From Crocinitomix catalasitica ATCC 23190 (lineage in GTDB: Bacteria > Bacteroidota > Bacteroidia > Flavobacteriales_D > Crocinitomicaceae), in NCBI RefSeq assembly GCF_000621625.1, contig NZ_JHXV01000021.1, positions 25,375 through 89,374 on the forward strand: 64,000 nt of DNA, in the 5' to 3' direction. The notes beneath the pieces are model-generated. The model was not told the DNA's origin, made no database searches, and saw only the letters and a list, made by a program, of their open reading frames with translations. Shown piece by piece: positions 26,755 to 35,135 of the stretch; the first letter of the stretch is position 1, and every line of letters starts with the position of its first letter. The position numbers and the translations under genes are program-made.

Positions 26755-27201
26755 TTATTCAGCAACTACTTCAAATTGGAATTCTTTAATAACTTCTTTG
26801 TGTAAATTTGCAATTGCATTATAGATACCAACTTCTTTAATTGGCTCTTCAACAATTTTAAGTGATTTACGATCGATTTCAACACCTGAAGCTTTTAAAG
26901 CATCAGATAAACCAATTGTATTCACAGATCCAAAAATCTTTCCACTCTCACCTACTTTTGCTGCAATTTTTACAATTAAACCTTCTAGTTTACTTGCAAC
27001 AGCTTCACATTCTTCTTTGATTTTTGACTCTTTATGAGACTTTTGACGCATTACTTCAGTATGCGCTTTCATAGCAGATTCAGTTCCTAAAACTGCGTAA
27101 CCTTGAGGGATTAAGAAATTTCTTCCATAACCATTCTTTACAGTAACAACTTCGTCTTTATATCCTAATTTATCTACGTTCTTCTTTAATATAATATCCA
27201 T
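26755..27201 (-). CDS. rplI: 50S ribosomal protein L9
   Basis: 148 residues, standard length. The N-terminal domain begins MDIILKKNVDKLGYKDEVVTVKNGYGRNFLIPQG, the family signature that binds 23S rRNA. A long connecting helix and the C-terminal domain (KVGESGKIFGSVNT) follow. It is the last gene of the rpsF-rpsR-rplI operon, 31 nt after rpsR, with a terminator downstream. Confidence 0.97.
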   Translation of the reverse strand: MDIILKKNVDKLGYKDEVVTVKNGYGRNFLIPQGYAVLGTESAMKAHTEVMRQKSHKESKIKEECEAVASKLEGLIVKIAAKVGESGKIFGSVNTIGLSDALKASGVEIDRKSLKIVEEPIKEVGIYNAIANLHKEVIKEFQFEVVAE

Positions 27202-27232
27202 AACAGAGGAATTTAATGTTTAACTATTAATC

Positions 27233-27496
27233 TTATTTCATTAAATCAGCAACATAAGGTAAAATAGCTATGTGTCTAGCTCTTTTTACTGCTTTGTTTA
27301 CTTTTTTCTGAAATTTTTGAGAAGTGCCAGTTACTCTTCTCGGCAAGATTTTCCCTTGCTCATTAATAAATTTGATTAAGAAATCTGGATTTTTGTAATC
27401 AATGTATTTAATTCCGCTTTTCTTAAATCTACAATATTTCTCCTTTTTAATTTCAATATTAATCGGAGTAAGATATCTAATTTCTGATTGTGCCAT
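27233..27496 (-). CDS. rpsR: 30S ribosomal protein S18
   Basis: 87 residues. The body [21 protein letters not shown] followed by [20 protein letters not shown] and the basic tail [18 protein letters not shown] are diagnostic. S18 binds the central domain of 16S rRNA together with S6, encoded just upstream. The zinc-ligand Cys count is reduced (a single Cys), as in the C-minus type. Spacing of 29 nt to rpsF supports one transcript. Confidence 0.96.
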   Translation of the reverse strand: MAQSEIRYLTPINIEIKKEKYCRFKKSGIKYIDYKNPDFLIKFINEQGKILPRRVTGTSQKFQKKVNKAVKRARHIAILPYVADLMK

Positions 27497-27525
27497 TCTT
27501 TTACCTATTTATTATTAAACACTGA

Positions 27526-27858
27526 TTAAGCTTTAGCAGCTTTTCTCGTTTTTTCAGCAAATGCTACATGATCTTTTTCCATTTTGATGGTTAAAAATCT
27601 CATAATTCGCTCGTCACGTTTAAACGCAACCTCCAATTTCTGGATTAAATCTCCTGCGCTTTCAAATTCAACTAAATTGTAAAAGCCATTCGATTTTTTC
27701 TGAATTTGATAAGCCATCTTTTTGAGACCCCAAAATTCATTATGTTTAATAACACCACCATTATCGGTGATAAAATCTTCATACACTTTTACTGCTTCCT
27801 TTGCCTGCTCTTCAGACAAAACGGGAGTTAAAATGAAAACAGTTTCGTACCTATTCAT
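27526..27858 (-). CDS. rpsF: 30S ribosomal protein S6
   Basis: 110 residues. MNRYETVFILTPVLSEEQ and the GLKKMAYQIQKKSNGFYNLVEF block match S6; the C-terminal tail is short and basic. S6 forms a heterodimer with S18 on 16S rRNA. It is the first gene of the operon, with a near-ideal Bacteroidota promoter upstream (27883-27912). The 5' untranslated region would be about 20 nt. Confidence 0.96.
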   Translation of the reverse strand: MNRYETVFILTPVLSEEQAKEAVKVYEDFITDNGGVIKHNEFWGLKKMAYQIQKKSNGFYNLVEFESAGDLIQKLEVAFKRDERIMRFLTIKMEKDHVAFAEKTRKAAKA

Positions 27859-27882
27859 ATGATTATAATTTTAATTAGGGCG

Positions 27883-27912
27883 CAAAGATACAGTTATATT
27901 CCGAAATACAAA
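27883..27912 (-). promoter_or_regulatory. promoter of the rpsF operon
   Basis: On the minus strand TTTG (27909-27912), an 18-nt spacer and TATCTTTG (27883-27890) give a complete Bacteroidota promoter (TTG-N19-TAnnTTTG). It is the clearest promoter in the window. Confidence 0.75.
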
Positions 27913-28038
27913 GTTATATTCGATAGAAATAGTTGAGAAAATGGAGAAACCAATTATCAATCTTAATTTTTGAATGAATTTCTTAGCAATGTTAATAAAA
28001 TAGATTCGAATTTCGCAGCCTGCAGCCCTCGAAATAAA

Positions 28039-28046
28039 TATATTTG
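28039..28046 (+). promoter_or_regulatory. -7 box of dnaX
   Basis: TATATTTG is an exact TAnnTTTG match 17 nt before the ATG at 28064. Confidence 0.5.
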
Positions 28047-28063
28047 TATCAATTATAATAATT

Positions 28064-29176
28064 ATGAGTGATTTCGTTGTTTCAGCAAGAAAATATAGAC
28101 CGCAAACTTTTCAATCAGTAGTTGGACAATCGTCCATTACTACAACTTTGAAAAATGCGATTAAAAATGATCATTTAGCGCAAGCATTTCTTTTTTTCGG
28201 GTCAAGAGGAGTTGGTAAGACTACCACTGCTCGAATTCTAGCTAAGACAATTAACTGTTTTAACTTGGGTGAAGATATTGAACCATGTAATAATTGCGAG
28301 TCATGTACTTCTTTTAACGAAGGACATTCCTTCAATATTCTTGAATTAGATGCAGCCTCAAACAATTCGGTTGATGATATTCGGAACTTAATTGACCAGG
28401 TTAGGATAGCGCCACAGATTGGAAAGTATAAGATCTTTATAATAGATGAGGTTCACATGCTCTCTTCTGCTGCTTTTAATGCATTCTTAAAAACGTTAGA
28501 AGAACCACCTAAACACGCTATTTTCATTCTGGCGACGACAGAAAAGCATAAAATTTTACCAACCATATTATCACGTTGTCAAATTTTTGATTTTCATCGA
28601 ATTCAAATCATTGACATCGTCTCACATTTGCAACATATCGCAACGCAAGAAAAAATTACCGCTGACGAAAAAGCGTTGCATGTGATCGCTCAAAAAGCAG
28701 ATGGTGCTTTAAGAGATGCTTTATCAATTTTCGATCAAGTCGTTTCTTTTAGTAATGATAATGTTACTTACGAATCTGTATTAGAAAATTTAAATGTTCT
28801 TGATTACGACTATTATTTTAAAATAGTTGAGGCCGCACTAGCCGGAAACATACCTGAGAACTTACTAACATATAACGAAATTTTATCGAAAGGATTTGAT
28901 GGAAGTCAATTCTTATTGGGCTTAGCTGAACACTTAAGAAATGTTTTAGTTTGTAAAGATGTCTCTACAATTGGCTTGCTTGAAGTGCCCCAGGAGATAA
29001 AAGAACTTTACAAAGCTCAATCAGAAAAAGTTGATCAATCATTTATATTACTTGCCTTAGATATATTGCGTGATACGGATGTTAATTATAGAGCGAGTAA
29101 AAATAAACGACTGACAGTTGAAGTTTGCTTAATGAAAATCACATCAATCGTTAATGCTTTGCAGAAACAAGCATGA
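28064..29176 (+). CDS. dnaX: DNA polymerase III gamma/tau, ATPase part
   Basis: 370 residues covering clamp-loader domains I-III. The N-terminus is RKYRPQTFQSVVGQ. Walker A is GSRGVGKTT near 46-54, a zinc module follows (CNNCESC with an upstream Cys), and the Walker B/DExH-like segment is FIIDEVHMLSS. Sensor 1 (ATTEKHKILPTILSRC) is intact. Domain III ends near LQKQA. It loads the sliding clamp at the replication fork. The tau-type tail is not in this frame: it is encoded by the next gene in the -1 frame, with an ATGA overlap at the junction. So this gene gives a gamma-length product, unless a frameshift joins the two. A consensus -7 box lies just upstream. Confidence 0.92.
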   Translation: MSDFVVSARKYRPQTFQSVVGQSSITTTLKNAIKNDHLAQAFLFFGSRGVGKTTTARILAKTINCFNLGEDIEPCNNCESCTSFNEGHSFNILELDAASNNSVDDIRNLIDQVRIAPQIGKYKIFIIDEVHMLSSAAFNAFLKTLEEPPKHAIFILATTEKHKILPTILSRCQIFDFHRIQIIDIVSHLQHIATQEKITADEKALHVIAQKADGALRDALSIFDQVVSFSNDNVTYESVLENLNVLDYDYYFKIVEAALAGNIPENLLTYNEILSKGFDGSQFLLGLAEHLRNVLVCKDVSTIGLLEVPQEIKELYKAQSEKVDQSFILLALDILRDTDVNYRASKNKRLTVEVCLMKITSIVNALQKQA

Positions 29177-29796
29177 TAATTGATATTCAAAATATTGAAA
29201 TTCTACCTTTTGATGGCCAAGGCCAAAGTAGTGCAGCTGCGCCATCAACTGAAGCTAAACTGAATACCAAAGCCGCTAACCCTATTAAAACTAAATTACA
29301 GGCTGAAAGAAAACAAGTCTCACGCCCTACAGGGAAATTAACGACTACAAATCTTGGTATTAACAGCACCCTTAATCCAAAAGTGAACACAGAGGATCAA
29401 GCAATTCAAGATCAGCTAAGTCAACAAAAAGAACCTTTTACATTTGAAGATCTAGAACGGGTTTGGAAAAACTATTGTTTAAAAATTAAAAGGGAACGAA
29501 AAGACAGTCTATATTCGACTCTGACAAGTTCACCAATGACAATGTCTTCAGACTACGTTATTAATCTTGATATTTCAAACACTGTACAAGGTGCCGAACT
29601 TGAGAGAGATAAAATAGACATTCTTGGTTTTATTAGAAAAGAGCTTAAGAATGGCTCAGTGACATTGACTTATAAACAAATTGAGCAGGAAAGAATGCAG
29701 GTCTTTGATACAAAAGCCAATTTTGATAAATTGGCGAACGAAAACCCATCATTAGACAAGTTTAGAAAATTATTCAATTTGGATATAGAAATGTAA
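29173..29796 (+). CDS. separate DnaX tau-type C-terminal domain protein
   Basis: 207 residues whose ATG overlaps the TGA stop of dnaX (ATGA). Residues 1-85 are a Ser/Gln/Lys-rich, probably unfolded linker. Residues 86-207 form a folded domain (FTFEDLERVWKNYCLKIKRE to the end KFRKLFNLDIEM) that resembles the C-terminal part of long Bacteroidota DnaX proteins, the region that in other species contacts polymerase or helicase. The frame has a stop codon only seven codons before the ATG, so readthrough from dnaX would require a -1 shift within those codons. Translational coupling is more likely. Assignment as tau domain rests on resemblance I recall, not on a search. Confidence 0.65.
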   Translation: MIIDIQNIEILPFDGQGQSSAAAPSTEAKLNTKAANPIKTKLQAERKQVSRPTGKLTTTNLGINSTLNPKVNTEDQAIQDQLSQQKEPFTFEDLERVWKNYCLKIKRERKDSLYSTLTSSPMTMSSDYVINLDISNTVQGAELERDKIDILGFIRKELKNGSVTLTYKQIEQERMQVFDTKANFDKLANENPSLDKFRKLFNLDIEM

Positions 29797-29886
29797 CCAA
29801 CAACAATTCATTACAATAATTATAGGTATTACGAATAGAGATGGATCTTTTCAATAAGATTCATGACTTGTCATTCCAAACCAAAA

Positions 29887-29921
29887 AAAATGCCCTGAAG
29901 CTTTAACTTCAGGGCATTTTT
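29887..29921. terminator. bidirectional terminator between dnaX and yajC
   Basis: A perfect 14-bp stem (AAAATGCCCTGAAG / CTTCAGGGCATTTT) with a 6-nt loop has A and T runs on the two sides. It serves the dnaX pair and the convergent yajC operon. Confidence 0.9.
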
Positions 29922-29952
29922 CATATACTCTAAATGAGTTTAATATTGAATC

Positions 29953-30270
29953 TTATCTTCTTTGTGCAGCAAGTTGATCATTTGCTGAAGCACTTAATGC
30001 AGATTTTTCAACACGTAATTTTGAACCTTCAGAAGAAATTAATACTGTTGTATCTGAAATTTCCAAAACTTTACCATGAATTCCACCGATAGTAACCACT
30101 TGATCACCTTGTGAAAGCGATTCTCTAAAGTTTTTCGCTTCTTTCGTTCTTTTCATTTGGGGTCTAATCATGAAAAAGTAAAATACAATTCCAATTAACC
30201 CGAACATAATTAAACTCTGGTAAGGCGAACCTTGTGCTGCTTCTTGCAATAATATAACTGATTTGTTCAT
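29953..30270 (-). CDS. yajC: Sec translocon accessory subunit YajC
   Basis: 105 residues with one N-terminal membrane helix (SLIMFGLIGIVFYFFMIRPQ), then the family's conserved KRTKEAKNFRESLSQGDQVVTIGGIHGKV. YajC joins SecDF in the inner membrane and helps protein export. It is the last gene of the leucine dehydrogenase-nusB-DUF1573-yajC operon and ends at the terminator at 29887-29921. Confidence 0.92.
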   Translation of the reverse strand: MNKSVILLQEAAQGSPYQSLIMFGLIGIVFYFFMIRPQMKRTKEAKNFRESLSQGDQVVTIGGIHGKVLEISDTTVLISSEGSKLRVEKSALSASANDQLAAQRR

Positions 30271-30302
30271 GTTTTTTATTTTCTTTTATTTGATTAATTA
30301 AA

Positions 30303-30734
30303 TTACTCTACTACCGTTCCAACTAACTGAACGGCAGTTGTTGAAACAGGTGCCGTATTCGCTTCTATTCTAATACTCTTTTGGGCTTTCCCTACTCTAT
30401 CATTGGTATTAAAAACTACGCTTATTTCTCCGCCTTCTCCTGGTGCAATTGGATGTTTAGGCCAACTTTCGGGAACAGTACAACCACATGATCCATTTAC
30501 ATTTACTAAAATTAATTGCTCGTCACCAGTATTTGTGAATTTGAAAGTATGTTTAACCATTTCTCCTTCCTTTACTTCTCCAAAATTAAATACTTCTTCG
30601 TCGTATTCAATAGTTGTTGGTGAATCCAAAAATTTGGCATATTCAGTTCTTCTAGCTTCATCATTAGCTCCTTCATTTGAAGTACAAGCTGTAATCGTTA
30701 AAGCAATACCTGCTATTAAAATTAGTTTTTTCAT
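30303..30734 (-). CDS. DUF1573 lipoprotein
   Basis: 143 residues. A signal with lipobox (LTITAC, Cys17) precedes an ASH/Ig-like DUF1573 domain marked by VFNFGEVKEGEMVKHTFKFTNTG and the SCGCTVPEWPKHP-type segment with GSCGCTVP and a Trp. These domains are common in Bacteroidota surface or periplasmic proteins; function is unknown. It lies 5 nt after nusB and 32 nt before yajC, so it is cotranscribed. Confidence 0.85.
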   Translation of the reverse strand: MKKLILIAGIALTITACTSNEGANDEARRTEYAKFLDSPTTIEYDEEVFNFGEVKEGEMVKHTFKFTNTGDEQLILVNVNGSCGCTVPESWPKHPIAPGEGGEISVVFNTNDRVGKAQKSIRIEANTAPVSTTAVQLVGTVVE

Positions 30735-30739
30735 TTTAT

Positions 30740-31693
30740 TTAATTTATTAGTCCACGTCCTGTTTTCTTCAACTCTCCTCTTTCCTCAAGTAATTCAATC
30801 GCTTTATCTAAAATACCATTAATAAATACTTGACTTTTAGGAGTACTGTAAAACTTAGAAATCTCTATATATTCGTTCAATGTTACCTTTTTAGGAATTG
30901 AAGACAATACTTTTAATTCAGTAATAGCCATTTTTAATAGAATAATATCCATTTTAGCTATCCTATCCAATTCCCAATTTTGAGTAAGTTCATCAATCAG
31001 TTTTGAATTTTCTTCATCATACTTTCCCGTCTTACGTAACAATTCTAGAATAAAATCAATTTCATCTGCTTTATCCTTGTGTAATCTTAAGATTTGATCT
31101 TTTTCATCAGACTCTTCAGTTACTAACTTAATAGATTTCACAACCATTGAACACATTAGATCAATATCGTCTAACCAAAAAATACTTTGATCTTCATAAT
31201 AATCGTGTAGCAATTCAAAATTAGCTATTTCACTCTTAAATAAATCAACTACGAATTTTTTGTCCGTTTCAAAGTCTGTGGATTCAAGCGCCATATATTC
31301 GAGATAAATGTCTGATTCAATTATTTTTAGAAATAATTTTTTCATCAAATCATTTTCAACCACACCTGTCCAATCAATCTTCAATTCTTCAGAAGCTCGT
31401 TTAAGGTCATTATTCAATTTAAAATGTTGAATAATAGGATTGTTTACAAATCTCAAATTTGGACTTAGATCTTCTTTTGTAGCACGTACTTTATTCTGTC
31501 TGTCCTCTATTCTTTGTTGAGCAAATCCTTGCACTTCTTCAAAAGTCAATAAAAAACTTAAATAAAGTTCATACATCCTTTCAACCGATCGCAACAATTG
31601 CTTTTCAGAAGTTCTTAAATCCGCATCTTCCGTTTGAAAAAATGCGTATAAAATTTGCAATACTTTTATTCTTAAATGTCGTCTGTTTAACAT
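30740..31693 (-). CDS. nusB: transcription antitermination factor NusB, long form
   Basis: 317 residues, about twice the E. coli length (139). The N-terminus RRHLRIKVLQILYAFFQTED and the C-terminal block (LDRIAKMDIILLKMAITELK, then KVTLNEYIEISKFYSTPKSQVFINGILDKAIELL) are NusB. The middle 120-150 residues are an insertion usual in Bacteroidota. NusB with NusE (S10) binds boxA RNA and prevents premature termination of rRNA operons. The gene starts 4 nt after the dehydrogenase stop. Confidence 0.9.
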   Translation of the reverse strand: MLNRRHLRIKVLQILYAFFQTEDADLRTSEKQLLRSVERMYELYLSFLLTFEEVQGFAQQRIEDRQNKVRATKEDLSPNLRFVNNPIIQHFKLNNDLKRASEELKIDWTGVVENDLMKKLFLKIIESDIYLEYMALESTDFETDKKFVVDLFKSEIANFELLHDYYEDQSIFWLDDIDLMCSMVVKSIKLVTEESDEKDQILRLHKDKADEIDFILELLRKTGKYDEENSKLIDELTQNWELDRIAKMDIILLKMAITELKVLSSIPKKVTLNEYIEISKFYSTPKSQVFINGILDKAIELLEERGELKKTGRGLIN

Positions 31694-31697
31694 TATA

Positions 31698-32795
31698 TTA
31701 CATTGGTAGTTTTACTGTTCCTATTGACTTAATTCTTTCCTCTGCCATTGCATTTGCAATTTTGTAAGTAGGAACATTGTCTTCAATTGATCTATTAATA
31801 ATATTCAAAGATGTATTATAAATTTCTTCAGCTTTGGTCATTGCCCATTCAGCTGTTAAACCTTTTACTTCAGCATAACAATTTATAACTCCACCAGCAT
31901 TTAGCATAAAGTCAGGTACGTATATAATTCCTTTCTCTTTCACTATTTCGCCATGGATATTCTCATCCTGCAATTGGTTATTCGCAGCACCAGCAATAAT
32001 TGAGCAGTTTAATCTTTCTAAAGTCGCATCATTTACCGTTGCTCCTAATGCACATGGAGCATAAATATCCATATCTACATCATAAATTTCTTCCAATCCG
32101 ACAACTTTAGCACCATATTTAGCACTTACATTTTGAAGTGTAGCTTCGTGGATATCTGTAATAAAGATCTCAGCACCTTCGCGTGCCAAATGAGAAACTA
32201 GGTATTCTCCAACATGTCCAACACCTTGAACAGCCACTTTCTTATTCGTTAATGAATCACTTCCGAATTGAGCTTTAGCTGCAGCTTTCATCCCCATGTA
32301 AACACCATAAGCCGTTACTGGAGAAGGATCACCGCTCTTACCAGGTAAACCAACAACATGATCTGTTTCCATGTTTACCCAAGTCATATCTTGTGGAGAA
32401 ATACCTACATCTTCAGCTGTAATGTATTTACCACCCAGACTTTCAACAAATTTCCCGAATCGTCTGAATAACGCTTCACTCTTATGTTTTCTTGAGTCGC
32501 CAATAATTACCGCTTTACCCCCACCTAAGTTCAATCCAGAAATTGCGTTTTTATACGTCATTCCTCTTGACAATCTTAGAACATCATTTAAAGCTTCCAC
32601 TTCGTTGTTGTATTGCCACATTCGAGTTCCTCCAAGTGCAGGTCCTAGAACAGTATTATGTACCGCGATAATCGCTTTAAGACCAGTAGCGTTATCATTA
32701 CAAAACAACAACTGTTCATGGTTGTATTTTGACATTCTTTCAATAATTGGATTTGCTTCCAAGTCTATTTCATTGATATCTTTTACTTCAAACAT
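31698..32795 (-). CDS. Glu/Leu/Phe/Val dehydrogenase
   Basis: 365 residues, typical of leucine dehydrogenase. The substrate-binding glycine-rich motif with catalytic lysine is GLNLGGGKAVIIGD (about 78-91); an NAD-binding fold begins KVAVQGVGHVGEYL (about 185-198); YVPDFMLNAGGVIN matches the family's C-terminal part. It deaminates branched-chain amino acids to 2-oxo acids with NAD+. Specificity between Leu, Val and Phe is not determined. It is the first gene of an operon with nusB, DUF1573 and yajC, with 64 bp to the divergent ABC transporter. Confidence 0.88.
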   Translation of the reverse strand: MFEVKDINEIDLEANPIIERMSKYNHEQLLFCNDNATGLKAIIAVHNTVLGPALGGTRMWQYNNEVEALNDVLRLSRGMTYKNAISGLNLGGGKAVIIGDSRKHKSEALFRRFGKFVESLGGKYITAEDVGISPQDMTWVNMETDHVVGLPGKSGDPSPVTAYGVYMGMKAAAKAQFGSDSLTNKKVAVQGVGHVGEYLVSHLAREGAEIFITDIHEATLQNVSAKYGAKVVGLEEIYDVDMDIYAPCALGATVNDATLERLNCSIIAGAANNQLQDENIHGEIVKEKGIIYVPDFMLNAGGVINCYAEVKGLTAEWAMTKAEEIYNTSLNIINRSIEDNVPTYKIANAMAEERIKSIGTVKLPM

Positions 32796-32841
32796 ATTTA
32801 TAGAAGGTTAAAATATTTTAGTTTATTCTGAATCTTAATAC

Positions 32842-32849
32842 TAACTTTG
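32842..32849 (+). promoter_or_regulatory. -7 box of the ABC transporter gene
   Basis: TAACTTTG matches TAnnTTTG exactly, 37 nt before the ATG at 32887. It supports that ATG over the in-frame TTG at 32860. Confidence 0.5.
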
Positions 32850-32886
32850 CACGTGATTTTTGCGCTACAAAAGTACTAATTTTTAC

Positions 32887-34662
32887 ATGTCTTCTTTATT
32901 CTATTTAAATAAATATTTGGTCCGCTATAAATGGCGTCTCATCCTTGGGGTAATTTTCATCATTATCTCCAACATTTTCTCAGTTGAAATGCCTGTAATT
33001 GTGCGGGTAACAATCAACGAAATTTTTGCTCAAGTTGAAAGTGGTGAAACAGACACTTTTTCAAATTTACTAAAACTTGGACTTAAGGCCGGTGGATTAT
33101 ACATGTTATTCTCCTTATTAAAGGGATTCTTTCTATTTCTTACACGTCAAACGATCATTGTCATGTCACGTTATATTGAATTCGATTTAAAGAATGAAAT
33201 CTATACCCACTACCAAAAGTTAAGCTTTAAATTCTACAAAAAGAATTCTACAGGGGATTTAATGAATAGAATTAGTGAGGATGTCAGTCGTGTTAGAATG
33301 TACTTAGGACCTGGCATAATGTATACTATAAATCTGTTTTTCCTATTTGCTTTGGTTTTATACCAAATGCTAAAAACGAATACAACGTTAACAGTTTATG
33401 TATTAATGCCATTGCCAATCATGTCGGTATTGATTTATTATGTCAGTCGAATTTTGAATAAGAAAAGTGAAAAAGTTCAACGTCAACAATCTTTATTAAC
33501 GACTATTGTTCAAGAGTCTTTTTCTGGAATTAGAGTCATTAAGGCACATATTAAAGAGAATTCGGTTGAAGGGAAATTCAATAAAGCCGCGAATGATTAC
33601 AAGGACAATAATATGTCTTTGGCAACTACCAATGCTTTTTTTATGCCAACCATTACCCTATTAATAGGTGTAAGTACAATTCTTACAATATACGTTGGAG
33701 GAATTCAAGCCTATCACGGAGAAATAGATCCTGGTGAAATCGCCGAATTTGTGATCTATGTTAATATGTTGACATGGCCTTTTGCGTCTGTTGGTTGGGT
33801 TACTTCAATTGTTCAACACGCAGCAGCGTCACAAACAAGAATTAATGAATTTTTAGAGAATGACCCTGAAATCATCACAGATATTGGTCGTGATATTGAA
33901 TTCGAAGAAAGTATCACTTTTAACGATGTGAATTTGACTTTCGAAAATACAGGACATCATGCATTGAAAAATTTGTCTTTTACAATAAATAAAGGTGAAA
34001 CGGTTGGTGTTATCGGACGAACGGGATCTGGAAAATCATCATTAGCATATTTATTAATGCGATTATTGGATCCAAATAGCGGTGAAATATTAATTGATAA
34101 CATTCCACTTACGGATATAAAATTAGACAGTTGGCGTAAAATTATAGGCTATGTACCTCAAGAACATTTTTTATTCTCTGACACTATTAAAAATAACATC
34201 AATTTTGGAGTGAATAGTACTCAAGTGAATGAAGAAACCATGCGATCAGCTGCAAATAATGCAGGTATTTTAGAAACTATAGAAAAATTCCCCGCAGGTT
34301 TTGACACCATTTTAGGAGAAAGAGGAATTAACTTATCCGGTGGTCAAAAACAGAGGCTTTCAATAGCTCGAGCGTTGATAAAGAAACCAAGTTTATTAAT
34401 TCTTGATGATTGTTTATCGGCCGTAGACAATGAAACAGAGGAATATATTTTAGATGCCATTAAAAATGATTTAGCCAATAATACAGCTGTTATTATAAGT
34501 CACAGAATTTCTAGTTTAAAATATGCTGATAAAATTTTAGTATTTGATGATGGTGTAATTATAGAATCTGGCACACACGACTCTTTACTGGATTTGAAAG
34601 GTGCATATTACGACATATATAAACGACAAGAAATTCAAGCTGATAATTTGAACGAAAATTAG
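32887..34662 (+). CDS. ABC transporter, fused membrane and ATP-binding domains
   Basis: 591 residues from the ATG at 32887. Six membrane helices lie in residues ~15-320; the nucleotide-binding domain follows with Walker A GRTGSGKSS, the Q-loop VPQEHFLFSDTI, the signature LSGGQKQRLSIARAL, Walker B LLILDDCLSAVD and the H-loop IISHRIS. It is a half transporter of the MsbA/MdlB exporter type that should work as a homodimer in the inner membrane. The substrate cannot be told; lipid or drug export is likely. The TrmH-type gene follows after 5 nt, and ttcA overlaps that one, so the three may form an operon. Confidence 0.9.
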   Translation: MSSLFYLNKYLVRYKWRLILGVIFIIISNIFSVEMPVIVRVTINEIFAQVESGETDTFSNLLKLGLKAGGLYMLFSLLKGFFLFLTRQTIIVMSRYIEFDLKNEIYTHYQKLSFKFYKKNSTGDLMNRISEDVSRVRMYLGPGIMYTINLFFLFALVLYQMLKTNTTLTVYVLMPLPIMSVLIYYVSRILNKKSEKVQRQQSLLTTIVQESFSGIRVIKAHIKENSVEGKFNKAANDYKDNNMSLATTNAFFMPTITLLIGVSTILTIYVGGIQAYHGEIDPGEIAEFVIYVNMLTWPFASVGWVTSIVQHAAASQTRINEFLENDPEIITDIGRDIEFEESITFNDVNLTFENTGHHALKNLSFTINKGETVGVIGRTGSGKSSLAYLLMRLLDPNSGEILIDNIPLTDIKLDSWRKIIGYVPQEHFLFSDTIKNNINFGVNSTQVNEETMRSAANNAGILETIEKFPAGFDTILGERGINLSGGQKQRLSIARALIKKPSLLILDDCLSAVDNETEEYILDAIKNDLANNTAVIISHRISSLKYADKILVFDDGVIIESGTHDSLLDLKGAYYDIYKRQEIQADNLNEN

Positions 34663-34667
34663 CAGGA

Positions 34668-35135
34668 ATGAAGAAAAAGTGGCCGCTGAAAGAAGAATCG
34701 TTTTTTGGTATTGGGCTTTATCAACCTAAAACGCATCATAATGTAGGAACATTATGGCGGAGTGCTTATATTTTAGGAGCCAAATTCATTTTTATTATAG
34801 ACGGCAAGTATAACCATCAAAGTTCAGACTCTCAAAAGACTTGGTCTAAAATCCCCTTCTATAAATATGATGATTTCGACCAGTTTTACAAGACTTTACC
34901 TTACTCAACACAACTTGTTGGTGTAGAAATGAGTGATAATTCTACAGCAATCACTAACTTTGCACATCCTGCCAGAGGAGCGTACTTGTTAGGAGCCGAA
35001 GATAATGGCTTACCGAAACATGTAATTAATCGTTGTCATCATCTAGTACAGTTACCAGGTGAATCATCATTAAACGTCGCTGTAAGTGGTAGTTTAATAA
35101 TGTATGACCGAATTTTAAAATGGGAAAAACAATGA
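34668..35135 (+). CDS. TrmH/SpoU-family RNA 2'-O-methyltransferase
   Basis: 155 residues, a minimal SPOUT domain. FGIGLYQPKTHHNVGTLWRSAYILGA at the N-terminus carries the N-x-G-x-x-R motif 1 (here NVGTLWR); motif 2 is GAYLLGAEDNGLP and motif 3 LPGESSLNVAVSGSL, both conserved with the knot-forming Asn and Ser. It methylates ribose in tRNA or rRNA with SAM; the target is not known. Its stop overlaps the ttcA ATG (ATGA), and it lies 5 nt after the ABC transporter. Confidence 0.88.
   Translation: MKKKWPLKEESFFGIGLYQPKTHHNVGTLWRSAYILGAKFIFIIDGKYNHQSSDSQKTWSKIPFYKYDDFDQFYKTLPYSTQLVGVEMSDNSTAITNFAHPARGAYLLGAEDNGLPKHVINRCHHLVQLPGESSLNVAVSGSLIMYDRILKWEKQ

Noticed and set aside
29160..29176. Programmed -1 frameshift site at the dnaX junction
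   Set aside because: No X XXY YYZ slippery heptamer fits in the short window open in both frames; reinitiation at ATGA is simpler.
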